A program made the position numbers and the translations under genes. From Guptibacillus algicola (GTDB lineage Bacteria > Bacillota > Bacilli > Bacillales > Guptibacillaceae): a DNA stretch of 52,984 bases. Shown here one piece after another: positions 6,974 to 15,632 of the stretch. Below the pieces are notes generated by a model. It did not search any database. It worked only from the letters and a program-made list of their open reading frames with translations, and was not told the origin of the DNA. Location of the stretch: assembly GCF_020171805.1 (NCBI RefSeq), contig NZ_JAIVAF010000002.1, forward strand, positions 1-52,984. The letters are read 5' to 3'. How positions within the stretch are numbered: position 1 is the stretch's first letter; the number at the start of each line of letters is the position of its first letter.

Positions 6974-7774
6974 ATGAGCGATCTTCTATATTTATACAGC
7001 CTTATTCCAACAAATGAATCCAATACGCCACTCCCCTCTCTACAAGGTTTTGATGATAAGAGTGAGCTGTACATGGTCTCGATCGGTGACGACGTGACTG
7101 CAATCGTATGTGACGTAGCGACTTCAGAAGAGACGATAAAAGAGAAAATCGATCAAGATGTGGAATGGCTTCAGGAAAAAGCATTCCACCATCATGAACG
7201 GGTGCTACAGCTTTCCAAACTATACACCCTGATTCCTCTGAAATTCTGTACATTGTATAAGAGTGAAGCGAGTTTGCGGGATACCGTTGAAAGTAACTAC
7301 GAGAAACTGAAAGAAACCTTCTCTCTAATAGAAGGCAAGGAAGAATGGAACGTGAAGATCTACTGCGATGATGAAGCGTTACGAAAACAGGTTAGCGAGA
7401 ACAATACCGCGATTCAGGCTAAACGGGAAGAAATCGAAGAGCTTTCTCCTGGTAAGAAATTTTTCGAACGAAAGAAAATGGACCATTATATTGATCAGGA
7501 GCTTGAAAATGAGAAGACTTCCTTTTGTGAAGGTATCCACGACGCATTAAACGCGTATTCGGTCTTAGGCAACATCAAGAAAAACTGGAAAAAAGACGTG
7601 ACGGGACGAAAAGAAAATATGGCCTGGAACAGTGTATTCCTCCTTCCTCAGCATGAGGTGGAAGCTTTCATCACGAAGTTCAAGGAATATGAAGAGAAAT
7701 TCACCGACTCAGGATGGCAATTCGAGGCATCAGGGCCATGGCCAGCCTATCACTTCTCAAGTTTCACGTCATAA
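6974..7774 (+). CDS. gvpL: Gas vesicle protein GvpL (GvpL/F family)
   Basis: A 266-residue second GvpL/F-family member. The N-terminus (LLYLYSLIPT) and the C-terminal FEASGPWPAYHFSSF motif are diagnostic. Between them is a charged coiled-coil-like region near residues 140-175. Family members interact with GvpA and other accessory proteins during nucleation. It lies directly after gvpG, as in B. megaterium. Confidence 0.92.
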   Translation: MSDLLYLYSLIPTNESNTPLPSLQGFDDKSELYMVSIGDDVTAIVCDVATSEETIKEKIDQDVEWLQEKAFHHHERVLQLSKLYTLIPLKFCTLYKSEASLRDTVESNYEKLKETFSLIEGKEEWNVKIYCDDEALRKQVSENNTAIQAKREEIEELSPGKKFFERKKMDHYIDQELENEKTSFCEGIHDALNAYSVLGNIKKNWKKDVTGRKENMAWNSVFLLPQHEVEAFITKFKEYEEKFTDSGWQFEASGPWPAYHFSSFTS

Positions 7775-7794
7775 AAATGGAGGGTTAAGCGGAC

Positions 7795-8070
7795 ATGCCT
7801 GTTAAAGAATCCCTCGAAAATAAAGAGATTGCCTTAATCGATATTCTAGACGTTATTCTCGATAAGGGCGTTGCCATCAAGGGCGATTTACTTATATCCA
7901 TTGCGGGCGTTGATCTCGTGTACTTAGATTTAAGAGTGTTGATTTCATCTGTTGAAACGCTTGTCGAGCACCAGATGGGCACTCGGGCACCACTTAGTTC
8001 AGAACGATTTGATCAAGAAAGGGAGGATTTGATCCATGCAACTGGCCAATTCGACAGATGGAAGGATTAA
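7795..8070 (+). CDS. gvpS: Minor gas vesicle protein GvpS (GvpA-related)
   Basis: A 91-residue GvpA-fold protein with the core IALIDILDVILDKGVAIKGDLLISIAGVDLVYLDLRVLISSVETL. By order and tail it corresponds to GvpS of Bacillus clusters, a minor component or nucleator rather than the main shell protein. The last 35 bp overlap the start of gvpK in another frame, which suggests coupled translation. Confidence 0.85.
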   Translation: MPVKESLENKEIALIDILDVILDKGVAIKGDLLISIAGVDLVYLDLRVLISSVETLVEHQMGTRAPLSSERFDQEREDLIHATGQFDRWKD

Positions 8071-8320
8071 CATCGACCAAGAAAATGCTGAAAAAGGGTT
8101 AGCACAGCTTGTTTTAACGGTAATCGAATTACTGAGGCAAATCGTTGAACGAAATGCGATGAGACGAGTCGAAGGCGGTTCTCTTACCGACGAACAGGTA
8201 GAAAACCTCGGGGTTGCCCTTATGACATTAGAAGAAAAAATGGAAGAGTTACGAGATGTATTCGGTCTTGAAGCGGAAGATCTGAACATCGATCTTGGAC
8301 CGCTTGGGAGCTTACTTTGA
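8036..8320 (+). CDS. gvpK: Gas vesicle protein GvpK
   Basis: A 94-residue GvpK-family protein. The conserved parts are RINIDQENAEKGLAQLVLTVIELLRQIVERNAMRRVEGG and the C-terminal LNIDLGPLGSLL. It is an accessory assembly protein. The ATG at 8036 follows GGGAGG and lies inside the 3' end of gvpS. Confidence 0.93.
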   Translation: MQLANSTDGRINIDQENAEKGLAQLVLTVIELLRQIVERNAMRRVEGGSLTDEQVENLGVALMTLEEKMEELRDVFGLEAEDLNIDLGPLGSLL

Positions 8321-8347
8321 TTTTGAGAGAGATGTGGAGGTGTCACG

Positions 8348-8668
8348 ATGGGAGTTGAACACCCAGTACAATCAAATACGATTGTGGATGTGTTAGAAAA
8401 AGTATTGGATAAAGGGGTGGTCGTTGCTGGAGACATTCGCGTTGGAATTGCAGACGTTGAACTACTGACGATCAAAATTCGATTGATCGTATCCTCGGTC
8501 GATAAAGCAAAAGAAATCGGGATGGATTGGTGGGAAAACGATCCGTACTTAAGTTCAAAAGCAGCAGATCAAAACACGAAGGCGCTTGAAGAAGAAAACA
8601 AGAAGTTACATGAACGATTAGAACAGCTTGAAAGGAAGCTTGAGTCTCAGTCAGTCGAAACAAGATAA
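8348..8668 (+). CDS. gvpJ: Minor gas vesicle protein GvpJ (GvpA-related)
   Basis: A 106-residue GvpA-fold protein with the core TIVDVLEKVLDKGVVVAGDIRVGIADVELLTIKIRLIVSSVDKA and a charged coiled-coil-like tail rich in Glu and Lys. GvpJ-type proteins are minor shell or tip components. A GGAGGTG ribosome site precedes the ATG. Confidence 0.9.
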   Translation: MGVEHPVQSNTIVDVLEKVLDKGVVVAGDIRVGIADVELLTIKIRLIVSSVDKAKEIGMDWWENDPYLSSKAADQNTKALEEENKKLHERLEQLERKLESQSVETR

Positions 8669-8699
8669 TTTATATTGTAATCACGAAAGGAGAATACGT

Positions 8700-9119
8700 A
8701 TGAGCGTTGACACAGCTACTACTACGGATAAGGACAGTGTTCTTGAATTTTTTGTACAAGCATCAAACAAACACGATTTCTCTTTAGACATTACTCTGAA
8801 TTTGAAAGGTGCGATGGTGACAGGCACTCTCGTTTCTGCAGGAGAATACTTTGCGACACTTAGTGACTCGTTTGAAGATCAAGGGGATGTGTCTCAGAAA
8901 TTAAGTGAAGAATTGACGAAGGCCGGTGAAGCTGTTGAAGGTAGCAGTGTTCCAGATGCGCAGTTCATTCATTTAAAGAATGCGAGAGTCTATTGCGGAG
9001 ATACGAAACCGACTCCGTCTAAGGGAAGTATCCTTTGGAGAGGGAAGCTTAGTGAAGTAGATGGATTCTTTCTTGGCAGGATCTCGGAATCAAAGGGGAA
9101 GGATAATCAGGATGGGTGA
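8700..9119 (+). CDS. gvpU: Gas vesicle accessory protein GvpU
   Basis: A 139-residue protein matching GvpU by position at the end of the operon and by its features: an LDITLNLKGAMVTGTLVSAGEYF segment and an FIHLKNARVYCG...ILWRGKLSEVDGFFLGRI C-terminal part. In B. megaterium GvpU is reported to influence vesicle clustering. The ATG at 8700 is chosen because AAAGGAG lies seven bases upstream; an earlier in-frame start overlapping gvpJ is unlikely. The gvpT that separates gvpJ from gvpU in B. megaterium is absent. Confidence 0.85.
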   Translation: MSVDTATTTDKDSVLEFFVQASNKHDFSLDITLNLKGAMVTGTLVSAGEYFATLSDSFEDQGDVSQKLSEELTKAGEAVEGSSVPDAQFIHLKNARVYCGDTKPTPSKGSILWRGKLSEVDGFFLGRISESKGKDNQDG

Positions 9120-9129
9120 ATTGATTGAC

Positions 9130-9164
9130 GGTGCCAGGATGGGGTCTGGCCCCATCCTGGCACC
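9130..9164. repeat. REP-type palindrome 5, GTGCCAGG variant
   Basis: A nearly perfect 35-bp palindrome, GGTGCCAGGATGGGG...CCCCATCCTGGCACC. It lies exactly between the convergent stops of gvpU (9119) and dsdA (9171) and is well placed as a bidirectional terminator. The head on the dsdA side is AAATTGTAAGG, which contains the dsdA stop codon. Confidence 0.85.
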
Positions 9165-9170
9165 ACTTCC

Positions 9171-10457
9171 TTACAATTTCCCCTTCTCATAATCCGCTTT
9201 CCACACTTCATTCGGTACAAGCCTACCACCAGTGGCCCACACAACGTGAGTTCCTCGTCCACCTGCCTGTTTCGCGACATGAACAGGTCCAATCATACCA
9301 GCAAGTGCAGATGGCTCAAGCTTGATTTTCTCCGCATCATAAAGCAAGTGCAGAAGGCGGTACAGTCGCTCATCGTCGATCGTGTATACGCCATCAATAT
9401 ATGTCTTTACACGCTGACCTACATACTTAGATGGCCTCCCCACTGCAAGTCCATCTGCAGCAGTTAAGTTGTCGATCCCAAAGTCTTGCACACATACCTG
9501 ATCATGTTGGTCCGTCATGAGACCGATCAGCATCGACGGCGAATGCGTCGGCTCTGCGAAATAACAATGAACATTGTTACCGAATACTTGATTAAGACCA
9601 AATGCGATGCCACCCGGTCCTCCTCCTACACCACATGGGAGGTAAACCGTTAATGGATTCTCTTTATTAACCACGATGTTCCGCTCATCTAGCTGCTTTT
9701 TCAAGCGCATTGCTGCTACTGCATATCCCATGAATAAATCTTTCGAGTTCTCATCATCAATGTAATAACAGGTAAGCTTCTCTTCACACTGCGAACGCCC
9801 TGCATCAACCGCTACGCTAAAATCTCCTTGATGTTCAACGACTGTGGCACCCTTTTCCCGTAATAAATCCTTCTTCCACTGCTTCGCATCACTCGACATA
9901 TGTACCGTTACGTTGAACCCAAGCTTGGCAGACAAGATTCCGATGCTTAAACCGAGGTTTCCCGTAGAACCAACCATGATGGAGAAGGCCGAGAAAAACT
10001 CCTTATACTTTTTGTCAGCTAGCTTTTTATAGTTATCGTCTTTCGATAAGATGTTGTGTCCGAGGGCGAGATCTTCAGCGTGCTTCATTACTTCATGAAA
10101 GCCACCTCGCGCTTTTATACTCCCTGCAATCGGAAGGCGATCATCTTGTTTTAGTAATAAATCACCGCTTATGGTAGCGCCATATTCTTGTTCAAGAGCC
10201 TTTTTCATACCTTCTATTTCTGATAATGGAGATTCGATGACACCATTTGTTTCAGGGAAAACCTTTTTGAAGTAAGGCTCGAATCGTTTGAAGCGAGCTT
10301 CCGCTTCCTTAATGTCTTCGAGTGTTAAATCTAGACCGGAGGGCAATAATCCTTTGCTAGGATTGTGCCAAAGCACTTCTTTATAGTGAATAAGATCGTT
10401 AAGTAGAGGATATTTTGCTTTCCACGTATCTAAAGATTTACCTGCGATTTGCTTCAT
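9171..10457 (-). CDS. dsdA: D-serine ammonia-lyase
   Basis: A 428-residue fold-type II PLP enzyme converting D-serine to pyruvate and ammonia. The PLP lysine is K115 in AGSIKARGG; the phosphate-binding loop is [10 protein letters not shown], and [11 protein letters not shown] carries the substrate carboxylate loop. LWHNPS near the N-terminus is typical of DsdA. The ATG is preceded by GGAGGAGCTCGTC. No transporter or regulator of the dsd type is adjacent, so it appears to be a stand-alone detoxification or catabolic gene. Confidence 0.95.
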   Translation of the reverse strand: MKQIAGKSLDTWKAKYPLLNDLIHYKEVLWHNPSKGLLPSGLDLTLEDIKEAEARFKRFEPYFKKVFPETNGVIESPLSEIEGMKKALEQEYGATISGDLLLKQDDRLPIAGSIKARGGFHEVMKHAEDLALGHNILSKDDNYKKLADKKYKEFFSAFSIMVGSTGNLGLSIGILSAKLGFNVTVHMSSDAKQWKKDLLREKGATVVEHQGDFSVAVDAGRSQCEEKLTCYYIDDENSKDLFMGYAVAAMRLKKQLDERNIVVNKENPLTVYLPCGVGGGPGGIAFGLNQVFGNNVHCYFAEPTHSPSMLIGLMTDQHDQVCVQDFGIDNLTAADGLAVGRPSKYVGQRVKTYIDGVYTIDDERLYRLLHLLYDAEKIKLEPSALAGMIGPVHVAKQAGGRGTHVVWATGGRLVPNEVWKADYEKGKL

Positions 10458-10490
10458 GACGAGCTCCTCCTTTGTAAATTGTTACGCGGT

Positions 10491-10525
10491 GGGGTCAGGC
10501 TGGGGTCTGGCCCCATCCTGACCCC
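10491..10525. repeat. REP-type palindrome 6 with heads on both sides
   Basis: GGGGTCAGG...CCTGACCCC enclosing GGGGTCTGGCCCC. AAATTGTT (10476-10483) and AACAATT (10534-10540) flank it symmetrically, so it looks like the most complete, two-headed unit. The right head encodes the last residues and the TAG stop of the CWB2 gene that ends at 10530. Confidence 0.88.
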
Positions 10526-10529
10526 TGCT

Positions 10530-11930
10530 CTAAAACAATTCCATAATCTCTTCTTCTACACTCTTCTCTACAACCCCTGTTCCACCAAAGATGGTGAAGT
10601 TGTATTTATCATTCTTCTTGATATATTCTGCTGTTGCTGGAGCAAGGTGACTCTTCGGTGTTAGCACCATCGGCTCACTGAATTTCGCTGCTAGAACCGA
10701 TCCTGTCAGGGCATCGGCGTAGCTATCTCCTGTTGCTAAGTTAAGAGACTGTGAGTCTCTGCCAAAGTAATTAGCAATTGCAACGGACGTTTCGTAGCGG
10801 TCACTTCCTGATAGGCGTTCAGGCTGTGGCAATTCTCCAAATACGTCGTCCCCGATGACGCCTGTTCCACCAACTGCAAATGTGCTTTTATAATTCGATA
10901 GTGCTTTACTTGTCGCTTTTGGTACTTCATCAGTTTCAGTCAAAAGAATCGGCATCGATAGTTGTGCTGCTACTGGTGCTATTGAGAGTGCGTCCGGGAA
11001 GCTCTTCCCATATGCCACAACAGCTGACTCCGAAGCAGGCAATTCTTCAGCGATAGCCGCTGCCGTTTCATAGCGGTTCTTCCCTGAGATTCGCTCGACA
11101 TCGATATTCAGCTCTATTTCGATGTAACGTTCTACTTCCTCAGAAATCACGCCTGTCCCACCAACAATGGTAACACGTTCGGTTTGTAGTACTTCAAATG
11201 CTTTCTCCGTAACCTTCGTGAGCTTGTCACCTTCTGTTAAAAGAATCGGCGCCTGTAAATGGTGAGCAAGAGGCGCCCCTGCGAGCGCATCAGGGAAGTC
11301 TTCGCCTGTAGCTAATACCACGTTCTTTGCTTTCCCCTCAATTCGCTCATTCATCGCAATTTTTACTGCAGTGTCATACCGGTTTTCACCAGCGATTCGA
11401 TCAATATAAGGCTCTACTTCCTCATAGACCGAAGCGTGTAATTCATATTCTTTCCCATTATTAAGGTTCTCACGATCAGTCGCTTCTATGTAATACGTAC
11501 CTGGAGCTAGAGAATACACAGCACTAAAGCTGATTTCACTCGATTCAATACTAGGATCGATTTCTTCCTTATTCCGATCATACACATTCATATGTAAATC
11601 CATCTCAGACACTTCACCATTTGTCTGATAGATAGAAAGTTCGATATCACTGAATTCACTTACTTTCAGTTTGAAAAGGTCTTTATCATTAGCTGATAGC
11701 GTCCCTCTCATATAATCTGTTGTCGTTTGAATCGTTTGATTCACTTGGCTGAACGAGTTGTTTGGTTCGTTTTCATTTAAGATCGAATACTCCCCACTCG
11801 TTAATGGTTCAACGGTACCGCCTTCTTTTATATCGGTAAAATCTGTAGTAGCTTGGACGGATGGACAGATTGCGAGACTTCCAGCAAGTAAAGCAGAGAT
11901 GATCCCTATCGTTTTATTCAACATGTTCAT
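10530..11930 (-). CDS. Secreted PPC-like protein with three CWB2 repeats
   Basis: A 466-residue secreted protein. A signal peptide (about 1-27, ending SVQATTD) is followed by a bacterial pre-peptidase C-terminal (PPC)-like beta domain (NEPNNSFSQVNQ near 53-64 to about 165) and three cell-wall-binding repeats of the CWB2 type (RIAGENRYDTA, RISGKNRYETA, RLSGSDRYETS). In clostridia a CWB2 triplet binds an anionic wall polymer, so surface attachment is inferred. There is no catalytic domain, so adhesion or a structural role is likely. Architecture and sequence are close to the gene at 14016-15455. The final ELF and TAG stop fall in the head of REP 6. Confidence 0.88.
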   Translation of the reverse strand: MNMLNKTIGIISALLAGSLAICPSVQATTDFTDIKEGGTVEPLTSGEYSILNENEPNNSFSQVNQTIQTTTDYMRGTLSANDKDLFKLKVSEFSDIELSIYQTNGEVSEMDLHMNVYDRNKEEIDPSIESSEISFSAVYSLAPGTYYIEATDRENLNNGKEYELHASVYEEVEPYIDRIAGENRYDTAVKIAMNERIEGKAKNVVLATGEDFPDALAGAPLAHHLQAPILLTEGDKLTKVTEKAFEVLQTERVTIVGGTGVISEEVERYIEIELNIDVERISGKNRYETAAAIAEELPASESAVVAYGKSFPDALSIAPVAAQLSMPILLTETDEVPKATSKALSNYKSTFAVGGTGVIGDDVFGELPQPERLSGSDRYETSVAIANYFGRDSQSLNLATGDSYADALTGSVLAAKFSEPMVLTPKSHLAPATAEYIKKNDKYNFTIFGGTGVVEKSVEEEIMELF

Positions 11931-12012
11931 TCCTCTCAGGTAGTAGTTTGTGTAACAATTCTAATCAAAATCACACTTAGTACTAATACCCTTACATACC
12001 ATTAATTAACAT

Positions 12013-12041
12013 AAAAAAGAGAACCAGACATCTGATTCTCT
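12013..12041 (-). terminator. Intrinsic terminator of the C5-epimerase-like gene
   Basis: On the minus strand an AGAGAATCAGA/TCTGGTTCTCT stem is followed by six T. Confidence 0.85.
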
Positions 12042-12088
12042 CACTATTATACGTTCATTTAGGTATCATTTTACCTCTCGCAAAACTT

Positions 12089-13066
12089 TCATGACTCCTC
12101 TGTTAATTCAAAATCCTCTTTAAACTTCGATGCTTCTTCTTTAAAAAATGAATCTCCACTAATTTTAGATAACTTTTCAAGTTGACTAATGTGAATCATA
12201 TGATATCGGTCACTTTGAACATGATGATCACGACAATAGTAACTGATCTCACCCTCCACTCTGAATTCGGGCAAGTAATGTTTCACTGTAGTTAGTGAAC
12301 CCTCTATATAATTCTTCACTTCTTCGTCTTGTTCCAATAAATAATAATCGTAGACCCCAAATATTGCGAATAAGAATCCATTCAATGCATAAGTAGGGGT
12401 GTCTTGAGGATATTCTTCAAGCCATAAATAACCATCTTCGTCTATTAGTGATACCCATACATCATTATCACTTTTAAGATTTTTCATGCTCTGAAAAGTC
12501 TTATGAGCCGCATTCAAGTATTTTTCATCTTCTGTATATTGATATAACCTTGTAAAGGCTGAAAGAATTTCACCTTGAGTCATTGCAGAAAACCATGGTC
12601 CTTCCATAATGTCTTCTCCAAATCCATGTAAATCAAAGTCAATTGAATAAGGGAAATACAATCCACCATTATGCTCTTCAGCCATATCTAATAACTTTTC
12701 ACCATGCAATTCAGCTTTTTCAAGAAATGCTTCGTCATTCTCTTTATCGTAACTAATCAGGAATGATTTCGCATATCTTCCAATCTTCAAAGGATTGTAG
12801 TATAACTCACCTTGATGATTCGTCATTACAATTCCATTATTATCTGTTGGTACATCAGGTTCAAGAGACACAGCAGAGCCTATATATGGCACTTCGTCTT
12901 GTGGAAGTTCTACCAGTTCATATGTATCCATTCTGAACCCAAGGTTTTCGTTGATTTCTGCTTCATGGTCTTGGCTTGATTGATTAAATAATAATAGACT
13001 ACCTACAATTAAAATGAGAGCGATAGTTATTATACCAAAAAGCCCCTTCTTTCCTATTCTTTTCAC
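12089..13066 (-). CDS. Membrane-anchored D-glucuronyl C5-epimerase-like protein
   Basis: A 325-residue protein with one N-terminal transmembrane or uncleaved signal segment (GIITIALILIVGSLLLF) and a C-terminal part resembling the D-glucuronyl C5-epimerase C-terminal domain (PF06662), an alpha/alpha barrel with PWFSAMTQGEILSAFTRLYQYT and DEKYLNAAHKTF as landmarks. Known members epimerise glucuronate to iduronate in heparosan-like glycans; bacterial relatives are mostly uncharacterised, so the substrate is unknown. The GTG at 13066 is chosen because GAGGAGG lies nine bases before it. Codon usage is more AT-rich than in the flanking CWB2 genes, which may reflect a separate origin. Confidence 0.65.
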   Translation of the reverse strand: MKRIGKKGLFGIITIALILIVGSLLLFNQSSQDHEAEINENLGFRMDTYELVELPQDEVPYIGSAVSLEPDVPTDNNGIVMTNHQGELYYNPLKIGRYAKSFLISYDKENDEAFLEKAELHGEKLLDMAEEHNGGLYFPYSIDFDLHGFGEDIMEGPWFSAMTQGEILSAFTRLYQYTEDEKYLNAAHKTFQSMKNLKSDNDVWVSLIDEDGYLWLEEYPQDTPTYALNGFLFAIFGVYDYYLLEQDEEVKNYIEGSLTTVKHYLPEFRVEGEISYYCRDHHVQSDRYHMIHISQLEKLSKISGDSFFKEEASKFKEDFELTEES

Positions 13067-13293
13067 TATATTAATCCTCCTCAGCACGCTTCAATTCGCT
13101 ACATTTTGTATTTCAAACATTGCCAAACTTTAAATGACTCTACCTTTTCTACCTCAAGTTTCTATTCTACCATCCTGAACAGTTAGTCATCTATATTCTT
13201 TATGGCATTTTATATAAAATTATCAAGAAATTCCTGTATTTGAAGGACTTAGTATCTTTTACTCTTTTGAAATCTTAATATAACACTCTTTGA

Positions 13294-13329
13294 CAAAAAA
13301 TATGGAGGTCAGATAAACATCTGACCTCC
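13294..13329 (-). terminator. Intrinsic terminator after the CWB2 remnant
   Basis: An 11-bp perfect stem (GGAGGTCAGAT / ATCTGACCTCC, four-base loop) is followed on the minus strand by ATATTTTTTG. Its stem resembles a REP arm but it has the T-run of a true terminator. Confidence 0.75.
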
Positions 13330-13382
13330 TCTTAATAATACATTTTAATCAAAAATACTAGTATAGAAAAGAGAATGTTGAT

Positions 13383-13417
13383 GGTGTCTGGCCCGTGCCA
13401 GGCACGGGCCAGACACC
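13383..13417. repeat. REP-type palindrome 7, GTGTCTGGC variant
   Basis: A 35-bp palindrome with arms GGTGTCTGGCCCGTGCC and GGCACGGGCCAGACACC, located just after the stop of the CWB2 remnant. Confidence 0.85.
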
Positions 13418-13425
13418 ACTGATTA

Positions 13426-13950
13426 TTAATTCAGTAAACTCCAGATATCCTTCTCTACATCTTTAGAAACTGCTCCATTACCACCAAGAATCGTGTAATA
13501 GCGTGTCTCATGCTTCTTGAAGTAAGCTGCTACAGAAGGATCTAGTTTTTCTTTCGGTGTTAGTAGTAACGGATTGGTGAAATTAGCTGCTAACAGAGAT
13601 CCAGTCAACGCATCTGCATAGCCTTCTCCAGTGGCAACGACTGCAAAGTTTTTATCATTGTTGAATTCATTTGCAATTGCTACAGAGGTCGCATAGTGAT
13701 CTTTTCCTGAAAGACGAGTTGGTTCAGGCAGTTCATTGTTGAATACGTTCTCGCTGATGACACCCGTTCCACCTACTACATAACTCTTTTCATAGGTTCG
13801 TAGTGCGTTCTTCGTAGCTTCTGGAACATGATTTGTGTCTGTTAACAAGATCGGCATCCCATTTCGAGCTGCCTCAGATGCAATGGATAATGGACCAAGA
13901 AAATCCTTTCCATAAGCGACAACCGCAGTGTCTATAGGAATATTTATACT
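13426..13950 (-). pseudogene. 5'-truncated CWB2 protein gene
   Basis: The minus strand from about 13950 encodes the second half of a CWB2 repeat (TAVVAYGKDFLGPLSIASEAARNG) followed by one complete repeat (RLSGKDHYATSVAIANEF to the end). No signal peptide, N-terminal domain, first repeat, start codon or ribosome site is present. The first recognisable codons abut the terminator of the intact paralogue at 14016-15455. The reading frame itself is uninterrupted, so the loss of the 5' part is probably recent, perhaps by recombination between tandem paralogues. An internal ATG at 13857 would give 143 residues without an export signal. Confidence 0.8.
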
Positions 13951-13953
13951 CGC

Positions 13954-13988
13954 AAAAAAACGAGTCCCCGCTAAGGGATACTCGTTTT
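13954..13988 (-). terminator. Intrinsic terminator of the 14016-15455 gene
   Basis: Stem AAAACGAGTATCCC / GGGGACTCGTTTT on the minus strand with a seven-T run. It lies directly against the CWB2 remnant. Confidence 0.85.
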
Positions 13989-14015
13989 CTATTGAACTAT
14001 TAATATCCTTAAAGA

Positions 14016-15455
14016 TTACTCAAACATACTCCAGATGTCTTCTTCTACGCCTTCACCAACAGCGCCTGTTCCACCAAGCACTCTAAAGTAGAATGTATCG
14101 TTGTCGACGAAGAATTGCTTAACCTTTGGATCAAGCGCTTCTTTAGGAGTTAGTAGCATAGGTTCGTTCATGCTCGCAGCGTACACCGAGCCAGAAAGTG
14201 CATCTGCAAAGCTTCGGCCAGTCGCTAGGTTTACGAATTCTCGGTCAAGATCGAACTCTTCTGCAATGGCGACAGACGTGCCATAACGGTCTTTTCCAGA
14301 GATTCTTTCTGCATTTGGTAGTTTTTCAAAAACCGCATTGCTGATGACTCCTGTTCCTCCTACCACGATACTACTATCATAGTTTTTCAGAGCAGTTCGC
14401 GTTGCTGAAGGAATGCTGTCTTTCTGTGTTAATAGAATTGGCATCATGTTTTGAGCTGCTACTGGTGCCATCGATAAAGCATCAGGGAAATTCGTTCCAT
14501 CTGCAACAACAGCTGTACCTGTTGCAAATGGGAGCTCATTTGCGATTTTTGCAGCCGTTTCATAGCGATCTTTTCCAGAAATTCGATCGACTTCAAATCC
14601 TAACTCTTCCTCTAGATAGCGCTCGACCTCTTTAGAAATAACGCCAGTTCCACCAACGATCGTCACATGAGACGTGTCTAGCAGATCCATCGCAGTTTGA
14701 GTATATTCTGGAAGTGAGTTCTTCCCAGTTAATAAGATCGGTGCATCCATCGAAAATGCTAGTGGAGCAGCAGCTAGTGCATCAGGAAAATCACTTCCTG
14801 TCGCAAGGACTACGTTCTCAGAAGAATAGCTTCCATGTGAGCGAATCGCTATTTTTGCAGCCGTGTGATAACGATCCTTTCCATTAATACGCTGGATGTA
14901 TGGTTCTGGGTCATAGATAAACGCATTTAGAAGATACTCTTCTCCAGTAGTAAGGTTTGCAATGTCTGATGCCTCTAGGTAATAGACACCAGGATCTAGC
15001 GTGATACCAGAAAGGTAACCGTACTCATCAGAAACATCAAAATCTCCTTCAAGCTCTTGCTTATCTTCGTTATAGAGATTAACGTTAAGCTCCATTTCTG
15101 TGCCTTCTTCTTCAGTTGAGAAAAGAGAAATAATGAAGTCTACTTCTTCGTCTCCTGTAATTTCGATTTTATAAAAATCCTTATCTTGATCAGCAAACGT
15201 TCCAATCACATAGTTATCGAGCTCGATTGGGTTTGCTTGATCAAAGCTATTGTTAGGCTCTTCTTCTTCATAATCACCGAATTCGTTGTAACCTTGTAAT
15301 TCAACTGTCTCATCAAGCTTCTTTTCATTCAGAAGCTTCTTCACGCTTACTAAATCTGGATGATTACTTGCCGCAGAAGCTGAAGGGCTTGCTAGTAAAC
15401 TTGCAGCTACGATAACAGACGACATCACGCTCAATACTTTCTTCAATACATTCAT
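14016..15455 (-). CDS. Secreted PPC-like protein with three CWB2 repeats
   Basis: A 479-residue protein with a signal peptide ending near SPSASAA (residue 29), a short Lys/Leu-rich linker, a PPC-like domain starting EEEPNNSFDQANPIELD (about 63-185), and three CWB2 repeats (RINGKDRYHTA, RISGKDRYETA, RISGKDRYGTS). It is a paralogue of the product of 10530-11930. Export and wall attachment are inferred from the anchor; no active site is evident. The ribosome site is GGGGGAATG. A TATAAT box (15549-15554, minus strand) implies an untranslated leader of about 85 nt with some dyad symmetry. Confidence 0.88.
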   Translation of the reverse strand: MNVLKKVLSVMSSVIVAASLLASPSASAASNHPDLVSVKKLLNEKKLDETVELQGYNEFGDYEEEEPNNSFDQANPIELDNYVIGTFADQDKDFYKIEITGDEEVDFIISLFSTEEEGTEMELNVNLYNEDKQELEGDFDVSDEYGYLSGITLDPGVYYLEASDIANLTTGEEYLLNAFIYDPEPYIQRINGKDRYHTAAKIAIRSHGSYSSENVVLATGSDFPDALAAAPLAFSMDAPILLTGKNSLPEYTQTAMDLLDTSHVTIVGGTGVISKEVERYLEEELGFEVDRISGKDRYETAAKIANELPFATGTAVVADGTNFPDALSMAPVAAQNMMPILLTQKDSIPSATRTALKNYDSSIVVGGTGVISNAVFEKLPNAERISGKDRYGTSVAIAEEFDLDREFVNLATGRSFADALSGSVYAASMNEPMLLTPKEALDPKVKQFFVDNDTFYFRVLGGTGAVGEGVEEDIWSMFE

Positions 15456-15603
15456 TCCCCCGAATTTGTTGTTTTTTGGAGATTTAACGAAAAAAGAACA
15501 CGCCTATTTTCCCGGCAGCTTCACCTTCCATTTCCTATCGCTAAGAGGATTATATACGAGATTCCAAATAATTACTATCTCTTTTTTACGCTAAATTTCT
15601 CCA

Positions 15604-15632
15604 ATAAAAAAGCACCTAAAAAGGTGCTCTTT
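15604..15632 (-). terminator. Intrinsic terminator of the LTA-synthase-like gene
   Basis: AGAGCACCT TTTT AGGTGCT followed by TTTTTT on the minus strand, right after the stop codon. Confidence 0.85.

Noticed and set aside
7999-8475. 158-codon minus-strand frame across gvpS, gvpK and gvpJ
   Set aside because: It is Ser/Thr-rich antisense of three well-supported gvp genes.
13857-13950. The CWB2 remnant as a 143-residue functional gene from the internal ATG
   Set aside because: There is no ribosome site before that ATG and no export signal, and homology continues upstream of it in the same frame.
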